The notes: generated by a model from the letters alone, not told the origin. Counted from the first letter of the stretch, positions 1 to 10,248 are shown. The stretch: 64,000 bases of DNA from Candidatus Obscuribacterales bacterium (GCA_021732085.1 JAKFVQ010000007.1:372001-436000), one strand, 5' to 3'. Numbers and translations are program-made.

Positions 1-1041
1 ACTGCTTACGCCTTCGCTGGAACAGAAAGCAACGTCAGTGTTAACATGAATCAATTGCCTTTATCAGCTAATGTCGCCAACTTGAACTTCGTAGTGAAGC
101 TCGGTAGCCACTTCTTTCCAGGCTACAAGCAAATTCCCGCGATGGGATATTACATTTCGTTTGTGCCTTATCTTTTGCAGGGTCAGCCCCAATTACTATC
201 ACCTGCAATCTTCGAACAAAGTTTGCAAGCTCCAACGGCTGACATAACCCAGCTTCCAAATTCATGGTCCGTGTCGGGACTCGAGAAGACTGGTGCACAA
301 ATAAATGGTGCTTTGACGGCCGCATATTCGATTACTAATCCGCAACAAACTATCCCATTCAAAATGAATGGTTTCATTAGAATAAAACTCAATCCTAATA
401 CTTGCTCTTTTAATTTTGAAGGCGAACCTTGCGGGGAGTTCAACTACGGCTACGGCCCGACGCCGGTCAACCTGAGTTCAAGTGAGTTTGAAATTCCGAA
501 ATGCTGCCTAGCTGCAATGCTAGCTACTGTCGGACTTGAGTCCAGACCCGGAGATCTCTATTCAGCGCTTTTTCCATACGAAAAAGGTGTGGCACAAACG
601 ATGCCGGTGCTCATGCAACGAATCTATCAAATTGCGCCCAACGCAAACCTGGCAACAGTTACAGCATTGCTGTCCGGCACCATGTGCAACGATTCGAATA
701 GTCAGACTTACTATCTTTACACAGACAAGAACGGCAACCTGCAATGCAGCGCCAATCCAGTCAATATTCCTTCTTTCTACAATCTCAAGGCTTCAACGGA
801 TGGAAACTCGTACATAATTGCTTCTCAGGAGTTTCCAGTTGATGCACCTAACCTTGCTCAACTGATAGCTGAACCTGCAGGAGACTGTGTTGGCGCAGGA
901 GTTGCAGAAACAGACATATCCATTTCGAATTTGATGTGGGCACCAAGCAGTGGCTGCAATGGTCTTCTAGGAGAGCTATCAATCAGTCGGACTTGCACAG
1001 TTGAGGGCCAAGGGTTTTGCCAGGTTGTTCCGAGTCCATAG
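1..1041 (+). CDS. Unknown cysteine-rich protein, 3' part of gene
   Basis: The frame is open from base 1, so the gene starts outside the window and 346 residues are visible; the internal ATG at 46 need not be a start. I do not recognise the family. The sequence is rich in Pro, Asn and Ser with few charged residues. Its second half has many cysteines, including a CC pair near residue 168 and single Cys spread to the C-terminus, which suits an exported, disulfide-bonded protein. A weak resemblance to pilus-associated TadE/TadG-like proteins crossed my mind but I cannot support it. The gene ends with TAG and no clear hairpin follows. Confidence 0.6.
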   Translation, partial: TAYAFAGTESNVSVNMNQLPLSANVANLNFVVKLGSHFFPGYKQIPAMGYYISFVPYLLQGQPQLLSPAIFEQSLQAPTADITQLPNSWSVSGLEKTGAQINGALTAAYSITNPQQTIPFKMNGFIRIKLNPNTCSFNFEGEPCGEFNYGYGPTPVNLSSSEFEIPKCCLAAMLATVGLESRPGDLYSALFPYEKGVAQTMPVLMQRIYQIAPNANLATVTALLSGTMCNDSNSQTYYLYTDKNGNLQCSANPVNIPSFYNLKASTDGNSYIIASQEFPVDAPNLAQLIAEPAGDCVGAGVAETDISISNLMWAPSSGCNGLLGELSISRTCTVEGQGFCQVVPSP

Positions 1042-1539
1042 GATAAGCTCGTATTTTCTTTGCCTGGCGCACTCCGCACACTAAACGAGTCACCCAAAAA
1101 CAAAAGCAAGTTTTTTAAGCAAGATCGCGATTTAGTCCTTCTCTGGACGCTCCGCCCGGTTAAACTTGGCCTTGCTGAAGGCGTTTTCCGACAAGTTTGC
1201 GCAGAAGCGCTGTCCTTCCATTTCTCGGAGCTGTCGGTCATCTCATAGCGATGCGCTAAACCTGGCACAGAATTTCAGAGACAAACCCGGACAGCAAAGA
1301 GCTCCAGTGCTCATATCCGGAGCAGGCTTTAGACATTGAGATTGCTGGTTTTGAAGGCTTAAGCTTCTAATCACAAAAAACTCAGCCAAACTTCATCTAA
1401 AAAAAGCAAAATGTCGTCATTAGCCATTCATCTTGGAAGACCGACAATGCTTTTCTGGCCTAAATCTTAACGATAGTTGAGATCGTGAGATTATTCCCTT
1501 TCTTAAGGGCATTCAGAATAAGGAGGCCCAGATACGAAA
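1042..1539. other. Intergenic region, about 500 bases
   Basis: No convincing gene. Short frames exist on both strands, but they lack a ribosome binding site and recognisable protein character. The last 70 bases are AT-rich and must hold the promoter of the following operon; I see no clean -35/-10 pair. A strong ribosome binding site (AAGGAGG) lies at about 1520-1526. Confidence 0.4.
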
Positions 1540-2373
1540 ATGCAGGTTTCACTTTTGCGACGCACTAAACTTTCCCTCGAATCACTTTGCCGCCGTTCGT
1601 TTTTTTTGGCACTGGGATTAGGCTTTCTTTTCAGTGGCAGCGTTATGGCGGCTCCGGCTCCGCCAAAGAAAACTGCGGTCCGACGGCCGATGTACCAGCA
1701 CATGAAGCCTTTTGAAGATCTTTCAAACGTGGAAGACCCCAATGAGGTTTACGACCGAGCCCTGGCAGCATTTCAAGCCAGCCGCTACGACGAAGCAGAA
1801 AAACTCTTCAAGAAAGTACTGGTCCTTTCACCGAAAAATGCAGACGCAAAATACAACTTGGGCGCGATAGCTGAATGGAGAGGAAACCTGACGGCAGCAC
1901 TGAAATATTACAAAGACGCGCTGTCTTTGAAGCCCGGAGATGGTGACATTCAAAAAGCTGTCGGTGATGTTCAAAATCGGATGAAGATCGCGCAGTTAGA
2001 ACAAGAGAACAAGACCCATGCCGGTCTTGTCGAATCAGGACAGCGAGCCAAACGAGCTTTTGCCAGTGGCGACTACTATGAAGCAGCCCGTCAACTCCAT
2101 CAGCTGGTCAGAATCTATCCACACGAGGCAAAAGTACACTTTGCATTGGGGCAATCTTTGCGAGCGCTCAAAAGCTTCGAATGGTCTGCTTATCACTTGA
2201 AGATGGCAATATACCTTGATCCAACCGATGATTCTTACAGAAAAGCCATCGTCGATTTAGATCACGAAATTCAGCTAGCCCAAGAAAAAGCCATTAACGA
2301 TTCGGCTCAATTAGCCCTCTTGCATTTACGCCCATATTCGGGTGGCGAAGCTATTTGTGATACGGGGTTGTAA
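1540..2373 (+). CDS. Exported TPR-repeat protein
   Basis: 277 residues. The start ATG is preceded by AAGGAGG at a good distance. A signal peptide is visible: basic N-terminus, hydrophobic stretch near residues 20-36, then a cut after VMAA. About four tetratricopeptide repeats follow, in two pairs (near 63-131 and 160-231), with the usual spacing of small and aromatic residues and the ending LxPxx. TPR proteins are scaffolds for protein-protein contacts, so this one probably acts in the periplasm or envelope. It is first in a plus-strand run with the two TonB-C-like genes; the next gene starts only 2 bases after its stop, so they are very likely cotranscribed. The exact partner is unknown. Confidence 0.8.
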   Translation: MQVSLLRRTKLSLESLCRRSFFLALGLGFLFSGSVMAAPAPPKKTAVRRPMYQHMKPFEDLSNVEDPNEVYDRALAAFQASRYDEAEKLFKKVLVLSPKNADAKYNLGAIAEWRGNLTAALKYYKDALSLKPGDGDIQKAVGDVQNRMKIAQLEQENKTHAGLVESGQRAKRAFASGDYYEAARQLHQLVRIYPHEAKVHFALGQSLRALKSFEWSAYHLKMAIYLDPTDDSYRKAIVDLDHEIQLAQEKAINDSAQLALLHLRPYSGGEAICDTGL

Positions 2374-2375
2374 AA

Positions 2376-3158
2376 GTGAAAAGCAGAAATAAAATTTTGA
2401 ACTGCAAAATCGAATCAGCGGTCAGCATGCAAGTGGTAGCATCTGTAGTGGCACTAGCAAGTCTATCAATGCCAGCCTTTGCGGCAGACAACAGCCCAGC
2501 AAGTGCTCAGCAAAAAACACTCAAAGGTCGAGTTGAATCGCGCACAGGCAACCGCTTGAGCCGCCCTGCGATGCCGGCATCTCCACTGGGAGACGTTTTC
2601 GACAATATAGGCAAACCTGGCGAGCCCGGGGTTAAACTCAATGCGCAGGCCGCAAAGAAAGATCCGCTCGATGCGCTTAAAAAAGACGACTTCAATTTCC
2701 GCCTCCAGTTATTGCAGAGCAGCAAAAACGATCCGGAAGAAACGAAAGCAGCCGAAGCCGATCAAAAAGACAGAGATTTGATGATCGCCTGGGATGCATG
2801 GCACAAGCGAGTTTGTGAAGCTATTCAGAGAAATTGGGTTGCCGAGCCACACATACCTCATGGCGATGAAAGAGTAGCGGTCAACATCACAAAAGATGGC
2901 AGAGTGCACTTTCACATGATCAATTACCATCATCAAACGACGAGCTCAGAGTTGTTCGATACACAGCGAGAGCACGAAATTGAATTTGAGGCCGCTGTGG
3001 CAAACACATTGCGCGGTATCGAACGTAAGAAGGTGCTGACGTTCCCGAACGGCTCCCTTCGAAAACAAGTAGAATTCACGGCACGCTTCCAAACAGATGC
3101 CGATCAGGAAGGTTACACATGGAAACAAGGAGATTATGAAAGAGTGCCGACAAGATAA
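2376..3158 (+). CDS. Exported TonB C-terminal-like protein, copy 1
   Basis: 260 residues from a GTG that follows the upstream stop by 2 bases, with GGGG about 8 bases upstream; an internal ATG at 2427 is the alternative. The N-terminus is a long signal peptide with a cut after PAFA. The mature protein begins with the motif KGRVESR (residues 50-56) followed by RLSRPAMP, shared with two other exported proteins in this window. Residues ~135-255 look like a TonB C-terminal module: WDAWHKRVCEAIQRNW, then alternating strands (VAVNITKDGRV) and a closing VEFTARF. It probably acts as a periplasmic or envelope-spanning linker. The catalytic or binding partner is not deducible. Confidence 0.7.
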   Translation: MKSRNKILNCKIESAVSMQVVASVVALASLSMPAFAADNSPASAQQKTLKGRVESRTGNRLSRPAMPASPLGDVFDNIGKPGEPGVKLNAQAAKKDPLDALKKDDFNFRLQLLQSSKNDPEETKAAEADQKDRDLMIAWDAWHKRVCEAIQRNWVAEPHIPHGDERVAVNITKDGRVHFHMINYHHQTTSSELFDTQREHEIEFEAAVANTLRGIERKKVLTFPNGSLRKQVEFTARFQTDADQEGYTWKQGDYERVPTR

Positions 3159-3228
3159 AAAGGCGCTCTAACCGATAGCTTTTTCAGCCAGGTTTCTAAC
3201 GGTCTTTCAGTCTTGAAGGGTCTCACAA

Positions 3229-4365
3229 ATGGAAGAACATCCTGCGGCTAAACATTGCTCATCGTTCGTCTCATCCAGCAACTTTTGGTTGCTGTTCATT
3301 TCCTTCAATTTATTTTTGACAGCTGCCCCCGTAGCAGCTGATGGCGGTAACGGCCGAGTTGCACGACCTCCGCAAGATCCGACTTTGCACGGACGCGTCG
3401 AGCAGCGCAATGGAGTAGAAAAACTCAACCGACCACTTGCTGGGCAAATGGGTCTCAATGAATCGGTTCGAATTCTTTCCGGACGTGAGAGCCTAAATGG
3501 TCAAGCTATGGAAGGTTTGACGAATGCAGCTAGTAAGGAAGAGGTTCTCGAAAAGACGTTGAACTCGAACAATTTCGAACTCAATACCAATACCAGCCCC
3601 AACTCTTACCAAAAACTAAATCCCAAATCGGACTGGGATTCACTAAGCTCTGCCAGTTCGACGATGAGAACCAGCAAGCGTCCCTGCAGACGCTGCCCAG
3701 GCGCATACATGATGTATTGGGAACGCAACCAAGCAGGACAAGGTAGCGGCGGTCCATGGGATTATGGCTACGGCAATTGGGTCATCCTTTCGATGCCCGG
3801 AGGAGGCGACGATAGCTGGCGCCTGCAAGTCGACAAAGTGAAAGCGTCTCTAGCTGTCCCCCAGACAACCAGCTCGCTGTTTCCTGACAACAGGTGGCAA
3901 GGCAATTTCCCACCTAACAGATCCTCGTTTCCACAAACGCCATTACTGTCATCGAAAGACTGGGCGATTGCCCCTGTGCAGCCTGGACCGCCAGCATCAA
4001 AACCGTTCTTTGTAGATCAAAATATCGGCTGGGACGCCTGGTACAAAACCATATCGGATGCATTGTATAAGAATTGGTCAAGCATCAACTCGTTACCAGG
4101 CGAGGCAAAGCTGAGGATTAGCGTGCGACCAGGACGAAATATATCTGCGGAAATTATTTCAACAGATAACTTCAAACCCGAATTTAAAAGTGGACTCAGT
4201 AGAGCAGTTGCAAGCCTCAACGGTTCAGCGATCTTGGACTTTCCGCAGGCATCGCAAAGACATGCAGTGAGCTTCGATTCTGTTTTTACAGCAGGCACAA
4301 AAAACAATTCTGGCGCCTATTCAGAACGCACCAACGACATCGAACACATCAAGATCAGAAAGTGA
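3229..4365 (+). CDS. Exported TonB C-terminal-like protein, copy 2
   Basis: 378 residues; ATG preceded by GAAGGG. Signal peptide with hydrophobic core near residues 19-35 and a cut around PVAA. The mature N-terminus has LHGRVEQR (residues 53-60), the motif also present in the upstream neighbour. The middle is Ser/Asn/Pro-rich and probably disordered, with a CRRCPG cysteine pair near residue 152. Residues ~264-360 repeat the TonB-C-like module of the neighbour (WDAWYKTISDALYKNW, then LRISVRPGRN). The two are therefore tandem paralogs. The gene converges on the OPT transporter gene with only 4 bases between stops. Confidence 0.7.
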   Translation: MEEHPAAKHCSSFVSSSNFWLLFISFNLFLTAAPVAADGGNGRVARPPQDPTLHGRVEQRNGVEKLNRPLAGQMGLNESVRILSGRESLNGQAMEGLTNAASKEEVLEKTLNSNNFELNTNTSPNSYQKLNPKSDWDSLSSASSTMRTSKRPCRRCPGAYMMYWERNQAGQGSGGPWDYGYGNWVILSMPGGGDDSWRLQVDKVKASLAVPQTTSSLFPDNRWQGNFPPNRSSFPQTPLLSSKDWAIAPVQPGPPASKPFFVDQNIGWDAWYKTISDALYKNWSSINSLPGEAKLRISVRPGRNISAEIISTDNFKPEFKSGLSRAVASLNGSAILDFPQASQRHAVSFDSVFTAGTKNNSGAYSERTNDIEHIKIRK

Positions 4366-4369
4366 GTCC

Positions 4370-6532
4370 TTACGGCTTGGTTTCTTTCTCATCAGGAGGC
4401 GTCTCCAGATTGACGCTCGTTAATTCGACGGGCACAGCTGCAGCGATAGCAGGTGAAGGCTTGATTGCGACGCGGAAAAGGAACGCGCCCATGATCACAA
4501 AGAAAATTACACCAAGAATTTCATAGCCACCCTGCCCGAGCGCCGCAATCAACTTCTCCTCGCAGCTGACCTTTTGCAGCATGTCGTATATTTGAGGTGG
4601 AATTGAAAGAAGAGCAACAACGACTCCGGCAAGCGCGCCACCAGCAACCAGACCCGTAGCAAACAAGCTTCCGCTGCCCAGCTCGGAATCTTCATCATGC
4701 TCGCCACGATGAGCAGCGCGCATATCGACGAATTTGCGAATGACGCCACCAATGAAGATAGGCAAAGTTGTCGAAATTGGCAAATAAGCACCCACAGCAA
4801 AATTCAATGAATTAACTCCGCAAAGTTCCATTGTCGTTGAAAGAAACACACCAACAAGAACGAAGTTCCAGTCCAAATTGAATGACAGCATCCCTTTAAT
4901 CAGTGTGGCCATCAAAGTGCCCTGCGGCGCCGGAAACTTCGCGCTTCCGATTGCGTGAGGGATGCCCTGCGCGAGCATGTCCTTAGAGGGGTAATCTAAA
5001 GCTTGAACTGTCAGTCCAATGACAATGGAAGAAACAACCGCTCCAACGAAAAGCGCAATCTGTTGATACTTCGGTGTTGCTCCTACAATGTAGCCCGTTT
5101 TCAAATCCTGGGATGTAGCGCCACCATTGGCGGCGGCAATACAAACAATGCCGCCGACGGCCAAAACGAGTGGTTCATATGCGCTTCCTGTTAATCCGAA
5201 GCCAATGAATACCAGTGATGTAGCCATCAGTGTAGCAATGGTCATTCCAGAGACAGGATTTGAACTTGAACCAATTAAGCCGACTATACGACTGGAAACA
5301 GTCACGAAAAAGAATCCAAAGAGAACAACTAGAAATCCGATTAGTATCTTTTGCCAGATTTCCTGACCGGGAATTTGGGGAAGAAGTGCCATTAAAACAA
5401 CAAGGACGAATGAACCTATGAAGACAGTCTTGACCGACAAATCTCTATCGGTGCGAGCAGTTGCTGATGCGCCTTCACCACTTCCTTGCTTGACCAACCC
5501 GAGATTCTCTTTCACAGAAGCAATGATAGTAGGTATGGTTTTAATGAGCGTCATGAATCCGCCGGCAGCAACAGCTCCGGCTCCGATCTGCCGTATGTAG
5601 GCGCGATAGACCGCATCGGCCGTGTTGGCGAAAGTATGCGTATCTGGATTCCAGTTACCTGGCCCACCGGCTGTGTGAATGTCCTTCAGGTTACCGAGCT
5701 TGACCAGCTGCTCCGCGATTGCATCCATCGGCACTAATCCGGCGAGCAATGGAATCATACCAAGCCAGGCCAGAACACCGCCAGCAACTAAGATTCCAGC
5801 GATCCGGAAGCCAACGATATAACCAACTCCCATGTACTCGGGAGTGATGTCAGCACTTACAGTAGCCGACGGCAAAAACTTATTGGTTTGCTTAGTTACG
5901 AAAGTCGGGGCGGCAGCTATGACTTTCAGAACGTGTTGTAGCAGCGCATATAACATGGCAAAGCCAAGTCCCTGATACGCAGTCTTGGCAAATTCACCGC
6001 CCTTCTCACCTGCGATCAGTACTGAGGCGCAGGCAGTGCCTTCAGGATAAGGAAGCTTGCCATGCTCTTTCACAATCAATGACCGCCTCAGAGGGATCAT
6101 CATGAGCGTGCCCAGAATGCCACCCAGCACTGCCAGAATAAAGATTGTCACGTACTCGAAGTACGGAGCACCGACACTCTGACCATTAGCTGCCATTGAG
6201 AGGAAAAGAAATCCTGGCAACGTGAAAACAACACCTGAGGCAATTGATTCGCCTGCCGATGCAGTCGTTTGAATGATGTTGTTTTCAAGGATCGTGGTCT
6301 TCAAGAGCTTTCGCCCAATTGAAATTGCCAACACGGCAACTGGAATTGAAGCAGACACGGTCAAACCCGCTTTGAGCGCCAGATAGACGGTTGCAGCCCC
6401 GAATAGCAGTCCAAAGATGCCTCCTGCAATCAATGCTTTCGGCGTGAATTCTTTGATATTTTCTTCGGGAGCGATGTAAGGCTTGAATTCCTTTTCGCTC
6501 ACTGTGACGTTGTTTGTGCTAATGTCTGCCAT
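4370..6532 (-). CDS. OPT-family oligopeptide/metal-chelate transporter
   Basis: 720 residues from the ATG at 6532; a GTG at 6580 would add 16 residues without a better ribosome site. An inner-membrane transporter of the OPT family, which takes up small peptides or metal chelates with protons. It has many hydrophobic helices, the N-terminal signature KALIAGGIFGLLFGAATVYL followed by LKAGLTVSASIPVAVLAI, and the conserved NNIIQTTASAGESIASGVVF. It ends in a short polar tail. Length fits the bacterial OPT branch. It is divergent from the glycerophosphodiesterase gene, 63 bases from its start, so the two may share a control region. The substrate is not deducible. Confidence 0.9.
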   Translation of the reverse strand: MADISTNNVTVSEKEFKPYIAPEENIKEFTPKALIAGGIFGLLFGAATVYLALKAGLTVSASIPVAVLAISIGRKLLKTTILENNIIQTTASAGESIASGVVFTLPGFLFLSMAANGQSVGAPYFEYVTIFILAVLGGILGTLMMIPLRRSLIVKEHGKLPYPEGTACASVLIAGEKGGEFAKTAYQGLGFAMLYALLQHVLKVIAAAPTFVTKQTNKFLPSATVSADITPEYMGVGYIVGFRIAGILVAGGVLAWLGMIPLLAGLVPMDAIAEQLVKLGNLKDIHTAGGPGNWNPDTHTFANTADAVYRAYIRQIGAGAVAAGGFMTLIKTIPTIIASVKENLGLVKQGSGEGASATARTDRDLSVKTVFIGSFVLVVLMALLPQIPGQEIWQKILIGFLVVLFGFFFVTVSSRIVGLIGSSSNPVSGMTIATLMATSLVFIGFGLTGSAYEPLVLAVGGIVCIAAANGGATSQDLKTGYIVGATPKYQQIALFVGAVVSSIVIGLTVQALDYPSKDMLAQGIPHAIGSAKFPAPQGTLMATLIKGMLSFNLDWNFVLVGVFLSTTMELCGVNSLNFAVGAYLPISTTLPIFIGGVIRKFVDMRAAHRGEHDEDSELGSGSLFATGLVAGGALAGVVVALLSIPPQIYDMLQKVSCEEKLIAALGQGGYEILGVIFFVIMGAFLFRVAIKPSPAIAAAVPVELTSVNLETPPDEKETKP

Positions 6533-6595
6533 GCTATTTTCCCGAACAGCCCACGCGATGAATGCCCCTAAGGATATCACTGGAGACGAACGAAT

Positions 6596-7717
6596 ATGTT
6601 TGGTGGCCGAAAACTAGCCGCATTATTTAGCTTTGGCATCTTATCAAGCTTCGCATTACAAGTAGAACCTTCCCAAGCGGAAGATGCATTGGCTGAACGA
6701 CTGGATCCGAAATCAAATGTGCTTGTCATTGCTCATCGCGGTGCCAGTGGCTATCGCCCAGAACATACACTTGCAGCTTATGAGCTTGCAATTGATCTTG
6801 GCGCGGATTTTATAGAACCGGACATAGTGCCAAGCAAAGACGGAGCACTTATTGCGCGCCACGAAAATAACATTTCTGGCACCACTGACGTCGCCGAGCA
6901 CCAAGAATTCACTACTCGAAAGTGCAAGAAAGTGATCGATGGAAGCATTGAAGAAGGTTGGTTTACAGAAGATTTCACGTTAGCCGAATTGAAAACGCTG
7001 AAAGCAAAAGAGCGTATGCCGCAGATAAGGCAACACAACACGATTTATGATAATCGATATGAGATACCTACTCTTCAAGAAATACTTGATCTGGTTCGCA
7101 AGAAAGAGAAACAACTCAATCGCAAAATTGGCATCTATCCAGAAGTGAAACATCCGACTTATTTCGCGTCTCTATCTCTTTCCACAGAAGCGAAACTCCT
7201 CGATACCTTGCAGAAGAATGGTTATACGGATCGCAACGATCCGGTTTTTATTCAGTGTTTCGAGCCTAGTACACTGCAGAAACTGAGATCAAAAACTAAA
7301 CTGAAGCTGATTCAATTGATTGATGAGAGTGGACAACCTTATGATTGGACGGCGACAAAAGACAAGCGTTCAAGTGCCTCGATGCTCACTGCGGAGGGGC
7401 TAAAAGAGATCGCAGGGTATGCAGATGGAATTGGTCCCAATAAAAATTTGATTTTTCCACGAGCTGAAAACGGTTCCATCAAAGCTCCCAGCGAGTTGGT
7501 CAGAGCTGCTCATAAAGCAGGACTCCAAGTTCACCCCTGGACATTTAGAAATGAGAACAACTTTCTCCCCGCAAATCTTCGCAGTGGGGATCAGAAAGCT
7601 GCCGACGCGCTTACTAATTATGGTGATGCTATTAAAGAATACGAGTTATTCTATAACGCCGGTGTAGACGGCGTTTTTAGCGAGAGTCCAGACACAGCCG
7701 CGGAAGCACGAAAATAA
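6596..7717 (+). CDS. glpQ: Glycerophosphodiester phosphodiesterase, exported
   Basis: 373 residues; start preceded by GGAG at 9 bases. Hydrolyses deacylated phospholipids to glycerol-3-phosphate and an alcohol, here outside the cytoplasm. Signal peptide in residues 1-28. The catalytic signature is present: AHRGASGYRPEHTL with the first catalytic His, then the metal-ligand pair in FIEPDIVPSKDG and the second His in ARHE. The long insert between the first strands and the remaining barrel, and the length, fit the periplasmic GlpQ type rather than the short cytoplasmic UgpQ type. It converges on the MATE gene. It suggests salvage of phosphate or glycerol from lipids. Confidence 0.9.
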   Translation: MFGGRKLAALFSFGILSSFALQVEPSQAEDALAERLDPKSNVLVIAHRGASGYRPEHTLAAYELAIDLGADFIEPDIVPSKDGALIARHENNISGTTDVAEHQEFTTRKCKKVIDGSIEEGWFTEDFTLAELKTLKAKERMPQIRQHNTIYDNRYEIPTLQEILDLVRKKEKQLNRKIGIYPEVKHPTYFASLSLSTEAKLLDTLQKNGYTDRNDPVFIQCFEPSTLQKLRSKTKLKLIQLIDESGQPYDWTATKDKRSSASMLTAEGLKEIAGYADGIGPNKNLIFPRAENGSIKAPSELVRAAHKAGLQVHPWTFRNENNFLPANLRSGDQKAADALTNYGDAIKEYELFYNAGVDGVFSESPDTAAEARK

Positions 7718-7731
7718 GAAACGTCGGCCAA

Positions 7732-9270
7732 CTAAACCTTCGTCTTCATCCACTCGCCAGATCTAAATCGCAAAGTGCAGAGCACCGCGCAAACAGTGAC
7801 GGAAATCGCCATCGCGATCCAAACCCCATCCGTCCCCATGTTTAGCGTGATCGCCAGCCACCAAGAGAGTGGCAAACGAACCACTGAATTGCAGAACAGC
7901 GAAAAGAACATCGGCATTTTTGTGTCGCCCGCCCCTTGCAGCGCGCCCATCAGAACCATGGCGACAGCAAGGAAGGGCTCAGCTATTGCGTTGATTCTTA
8001 AATAGCTGGCTGTAAATTTTATCGTGGTCGGATCCTGACTCATCACCGATGCAATCTGGTCCGCACCAACAAACATCAAGGCGCCAAAGATAGCCATTAG
8101 ACCGCAGGCGAGCCCGGTAACGTTCCAACCAGCCCGCATAGCTCTATCTTCTTTTTTCGCTCCAAGATTCTGTCCGACAATTGACGAAACAGCCAAGCTG
8201 AATGCCATCATCGGCATAAATAACAATCCTTCAACGCGCATACCGATTGTCCATGAAGCAAGCGCAGCAGTAGCATTAGGCACGTGCTTCAAAATGAAGA
8301 AAACAGCGAATACACTGCCCGCCCAACCGCTTCTTTGAATCGCAGAGGGCAAACCGATTCGTAGAATTCGCTTCTGCATATCCCAATCGAATTTGCCGAC
8401 TTGTGAAAGGCTAGCCTTTAGCGGGGACCGATAAATCAAGAAAACAGCAACAACTGCTGCCACCAGATTTGCTACCACTCCCGAGAATGCGATCCCCCTG
8501 ATACCGAGCCCGGGAACGGGCCAATTCTTAACAACGGTGAGGTAATCGCCGATTATGTTGATCACGACATCGATCAAAACTATTATCAAGCCGGTTCGCG
8601 CATCGCCAATGGCTCTAAAAGCAGCGCCAGTAATGCAGACAACGCTGAAAGGTATTAAGTAGAACCCGAAAATAGAAAGGTAGGTCGACCCGACGCCCAC
8701 AACTTCAGGAGAATGACTGAAAAGCGGGAGAAAGTATTTCGAGCAAGTTAAAGCCAGAAGCGCCAGGATCGTTCCGCAGATGCCGGACAACTGCAGCGAC
8801 TGAGCAGTCCCTCGCAGTGTTTCAGCAGTATTGCCTTCACCGAACTCTCGAGACACAATCGCAGTGGTTCCAACGCTTATGGAGAAGATCGCAATCATGA
8901 ACATGAATGTGATGTGCTCAGCCAATCCGACCGCAGCTTGCGAAGATGAGCCTAGATAGCTGGATACCTGAACATCCACCATTCCGACAATAGAGGTGGC
9001 GACGGTACTGATCAGCAGTGGCCATGACATAAGCCAGATGGCTTTCCATAGACCTCCATGTACTAGTGGAGCGTCAAGCACTTCATCAGGCAAACTTTGC
9101 TTCTTCGAACTTGCTTTCGACGCTTTACTTATATTCTTTTCTTCAAGTATTCCTGTGGAATCAACTGAACTTGGCTCGGAAGAATCCACCGCAAGCGACG
9201 AGCCAAGCTCAGAGGATTCGCCTGCAGAAGTAATAGATTTGTTTGACAAGCTCTCTGATTCGGCATCCAT
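7732..9270 (-). CDS. MATE-family multidrug/metabolite exporter
   Basis: 512 residues. Twelve-helix antiporter of the MATE family in two homologous halves: the first begins near GLWKAIWLMSWPLLISTVA, the second near MQKRILRIGLPSAIQRSGW. Typical motifs such as VGMVDVQVSSYLG, SIVGQNLGAKKEDRA and GDTKMPM are visible. The unusual part is a 65-residue N-terminal extension rich in Ser and Glu, probably cytosolic and disordered. A start at an internal Met after this tail is possible but no better ribosome site is seen. Substrate unknown; drug or sodium-coupled export is usual for the family. Confidence 0.9.
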   Translation of the reverse strand: MDAESESLSNKSITSAGESSELGSSLAVDSSEPSSVDSTGILEEKNISKASKASSKKQSLPDEVLDAPLVHGGLWKAIWLMSWPLLISTVATSIVGMVDVQVSSYLGSSSQAAVGLAEHITFMFMIAIFSISVGTTAIVSREFGEGNTAETLRGTAQSLQLSGICGTILALLALTCSKYFLPLFSHSPEVVGVGSTYLSIFGFYLIPFSVVCITGAAFRAIGDARTGLIIVLIDVVINIIGDYLTVVKNWPVPGLGIRGIAFSGVVANLVAAVVAVFLIYRSPLKASLSQVGKFDWDMQKRILRIGLPSAIQRSGWAGSVFAVFFILKHVPNATAALASWTIGMRVEGLLFMPMMAFSLAVSSIVGQNLGAKKEDRAMRAGWNVTGLACGLMAIFGALMFVGADQIASVMSQDPTTIKFTASYLRINAIAEPFLAVAMVLMGALQGAGDTKMPMFFSLFCNSVVRLPLSWWLAITLNMGTDGVWIAMAISVTVCAVLCTLRFRSGEWMKTKV

Positions 9271-9438
9271 GTCTAAGTGCTTATCCCGACCGGTACGCGC
9301 TGTCCGAGACTAGACACGCTTTCAAAGCATACAAAAGATTCCCAACGGCTGCATGGAGCACCTTTTATCTGGCAAGCATAGTTCACTCATAAGGCAGTCC
9401 CAGCAGGGTAGAGCGGCGCCTGGTCTAATTGCAAAACT

Positions 9439-10095
9439 TTACTTGCCTAGCAGTTTTAACCCTGTTCTCGCCTCAAAATTGTCTATGACCCGAACGGCCG
9501 ACTTAGGCAGGAAGTCGCCCCTGAGTGTAGGCTCAAAACTTGGAATTTCATGCAAGGGAGAAGATAAGGCTCGTTGCCCCATTGCAAATGCATCGTCGGA
9601 TGCAGCGGCAATGGGCTTAGCCATAATACGTCCGCCTAGTTCACCACCTTCAGCTACAACAAATTCGGCAGAATTCTTTCCTGCACTTGCTGCCGTTCTT
9701 TGTCCGTTTGTTATGAGTGATTCCAAGCTGGTTATACTTGTGCCGACAATCGGGCGACCTTCTGCAATTGCAGCTGCGACTCCCGGGCTGAAGCGCTCTG
9801 ATGCGTTAACTCCTATTTTTCCACCTAATACAGATGCATCCTGAACAACGAATTTTTGCCCTACGCCTAGAGCCTCTGAGCTGCTAGCTTTCGCTGCGTT
9901 GCCAATTCCACCGCGCAGGAGGGCGTAAGCGCTGGCGGCAGCTAGACCTACGGCCGCCGCTGCTGCTAGTTTGTTGTCAGCCGCCCATCCATAGGCATCA
10001 GCCAATAGATTGCTTATTCCTGCTTGTTTCTGCTCGGTTAAGAGATCTCTGTTCGGCCCTAAGGGTATCTCAGTATTAAAATCGAAATCCTGCAT
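9439..10095 (-). CDS. Unknown Ala/Gly-rich protein
   Basis: 218 residues; ATG preceded by GAGG. I do not recognise it. Residues ~38-60 form an alanine-rich hydrophobic segment (AAAAVGLAAASAYALLRGG) that may span or associate with a membrane. The rest contains a weak internal repeat: VLGGKIGVNA near residue 90 resembles ELGGRIMAKP near 155, each preceded by a FVV strand. No cysteine and no catalytic motif. It lies between the MATE gene and another unknown, all on the minus strand. A structural or surface role is possible but unsupported. Confidence 0.6.
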   Translation of the reverse strand: MQDFDFNTEIPLGPNRDLLTEQKQAGISNLLADAYGWAADNKLAAAAAVGLAAASAYALLRGGIGNAAKASSSEALGVGQKFVVQDASVLGGKIGVNASERFSPGVAAAIAEGRPIVGTSITSLESLITNGQRTAASAGKNSAEFVVAEGGELGGRIMAKPIAAASDDAFAMGQRALSSPLHEIPSFEPTLRGDFLPKSAVRVIDNFEARTGLKLLGK

Positions 10096-10248
10096 GTCTC
10101 ATCCTCAAGTACCGAGAGTTATACCTGTGGGGGTCACCCAATGGTAGGCGGAGCCGGCAACAGAGGATAGGTGCCCAGTGAGGTTTGTACGAGGCCGCGC
10201 GACGCTTTCTGTGGTGATTACAGCAAGTGAGTGCATAATTGCACAGCA

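Noticed and set aside
858..1268. Minus-strand frame of 136 codons
   Set aside because: It overlaps the end of the plus-strand gene, has no ribosome site and is rich in Arg/Ser without domain character.
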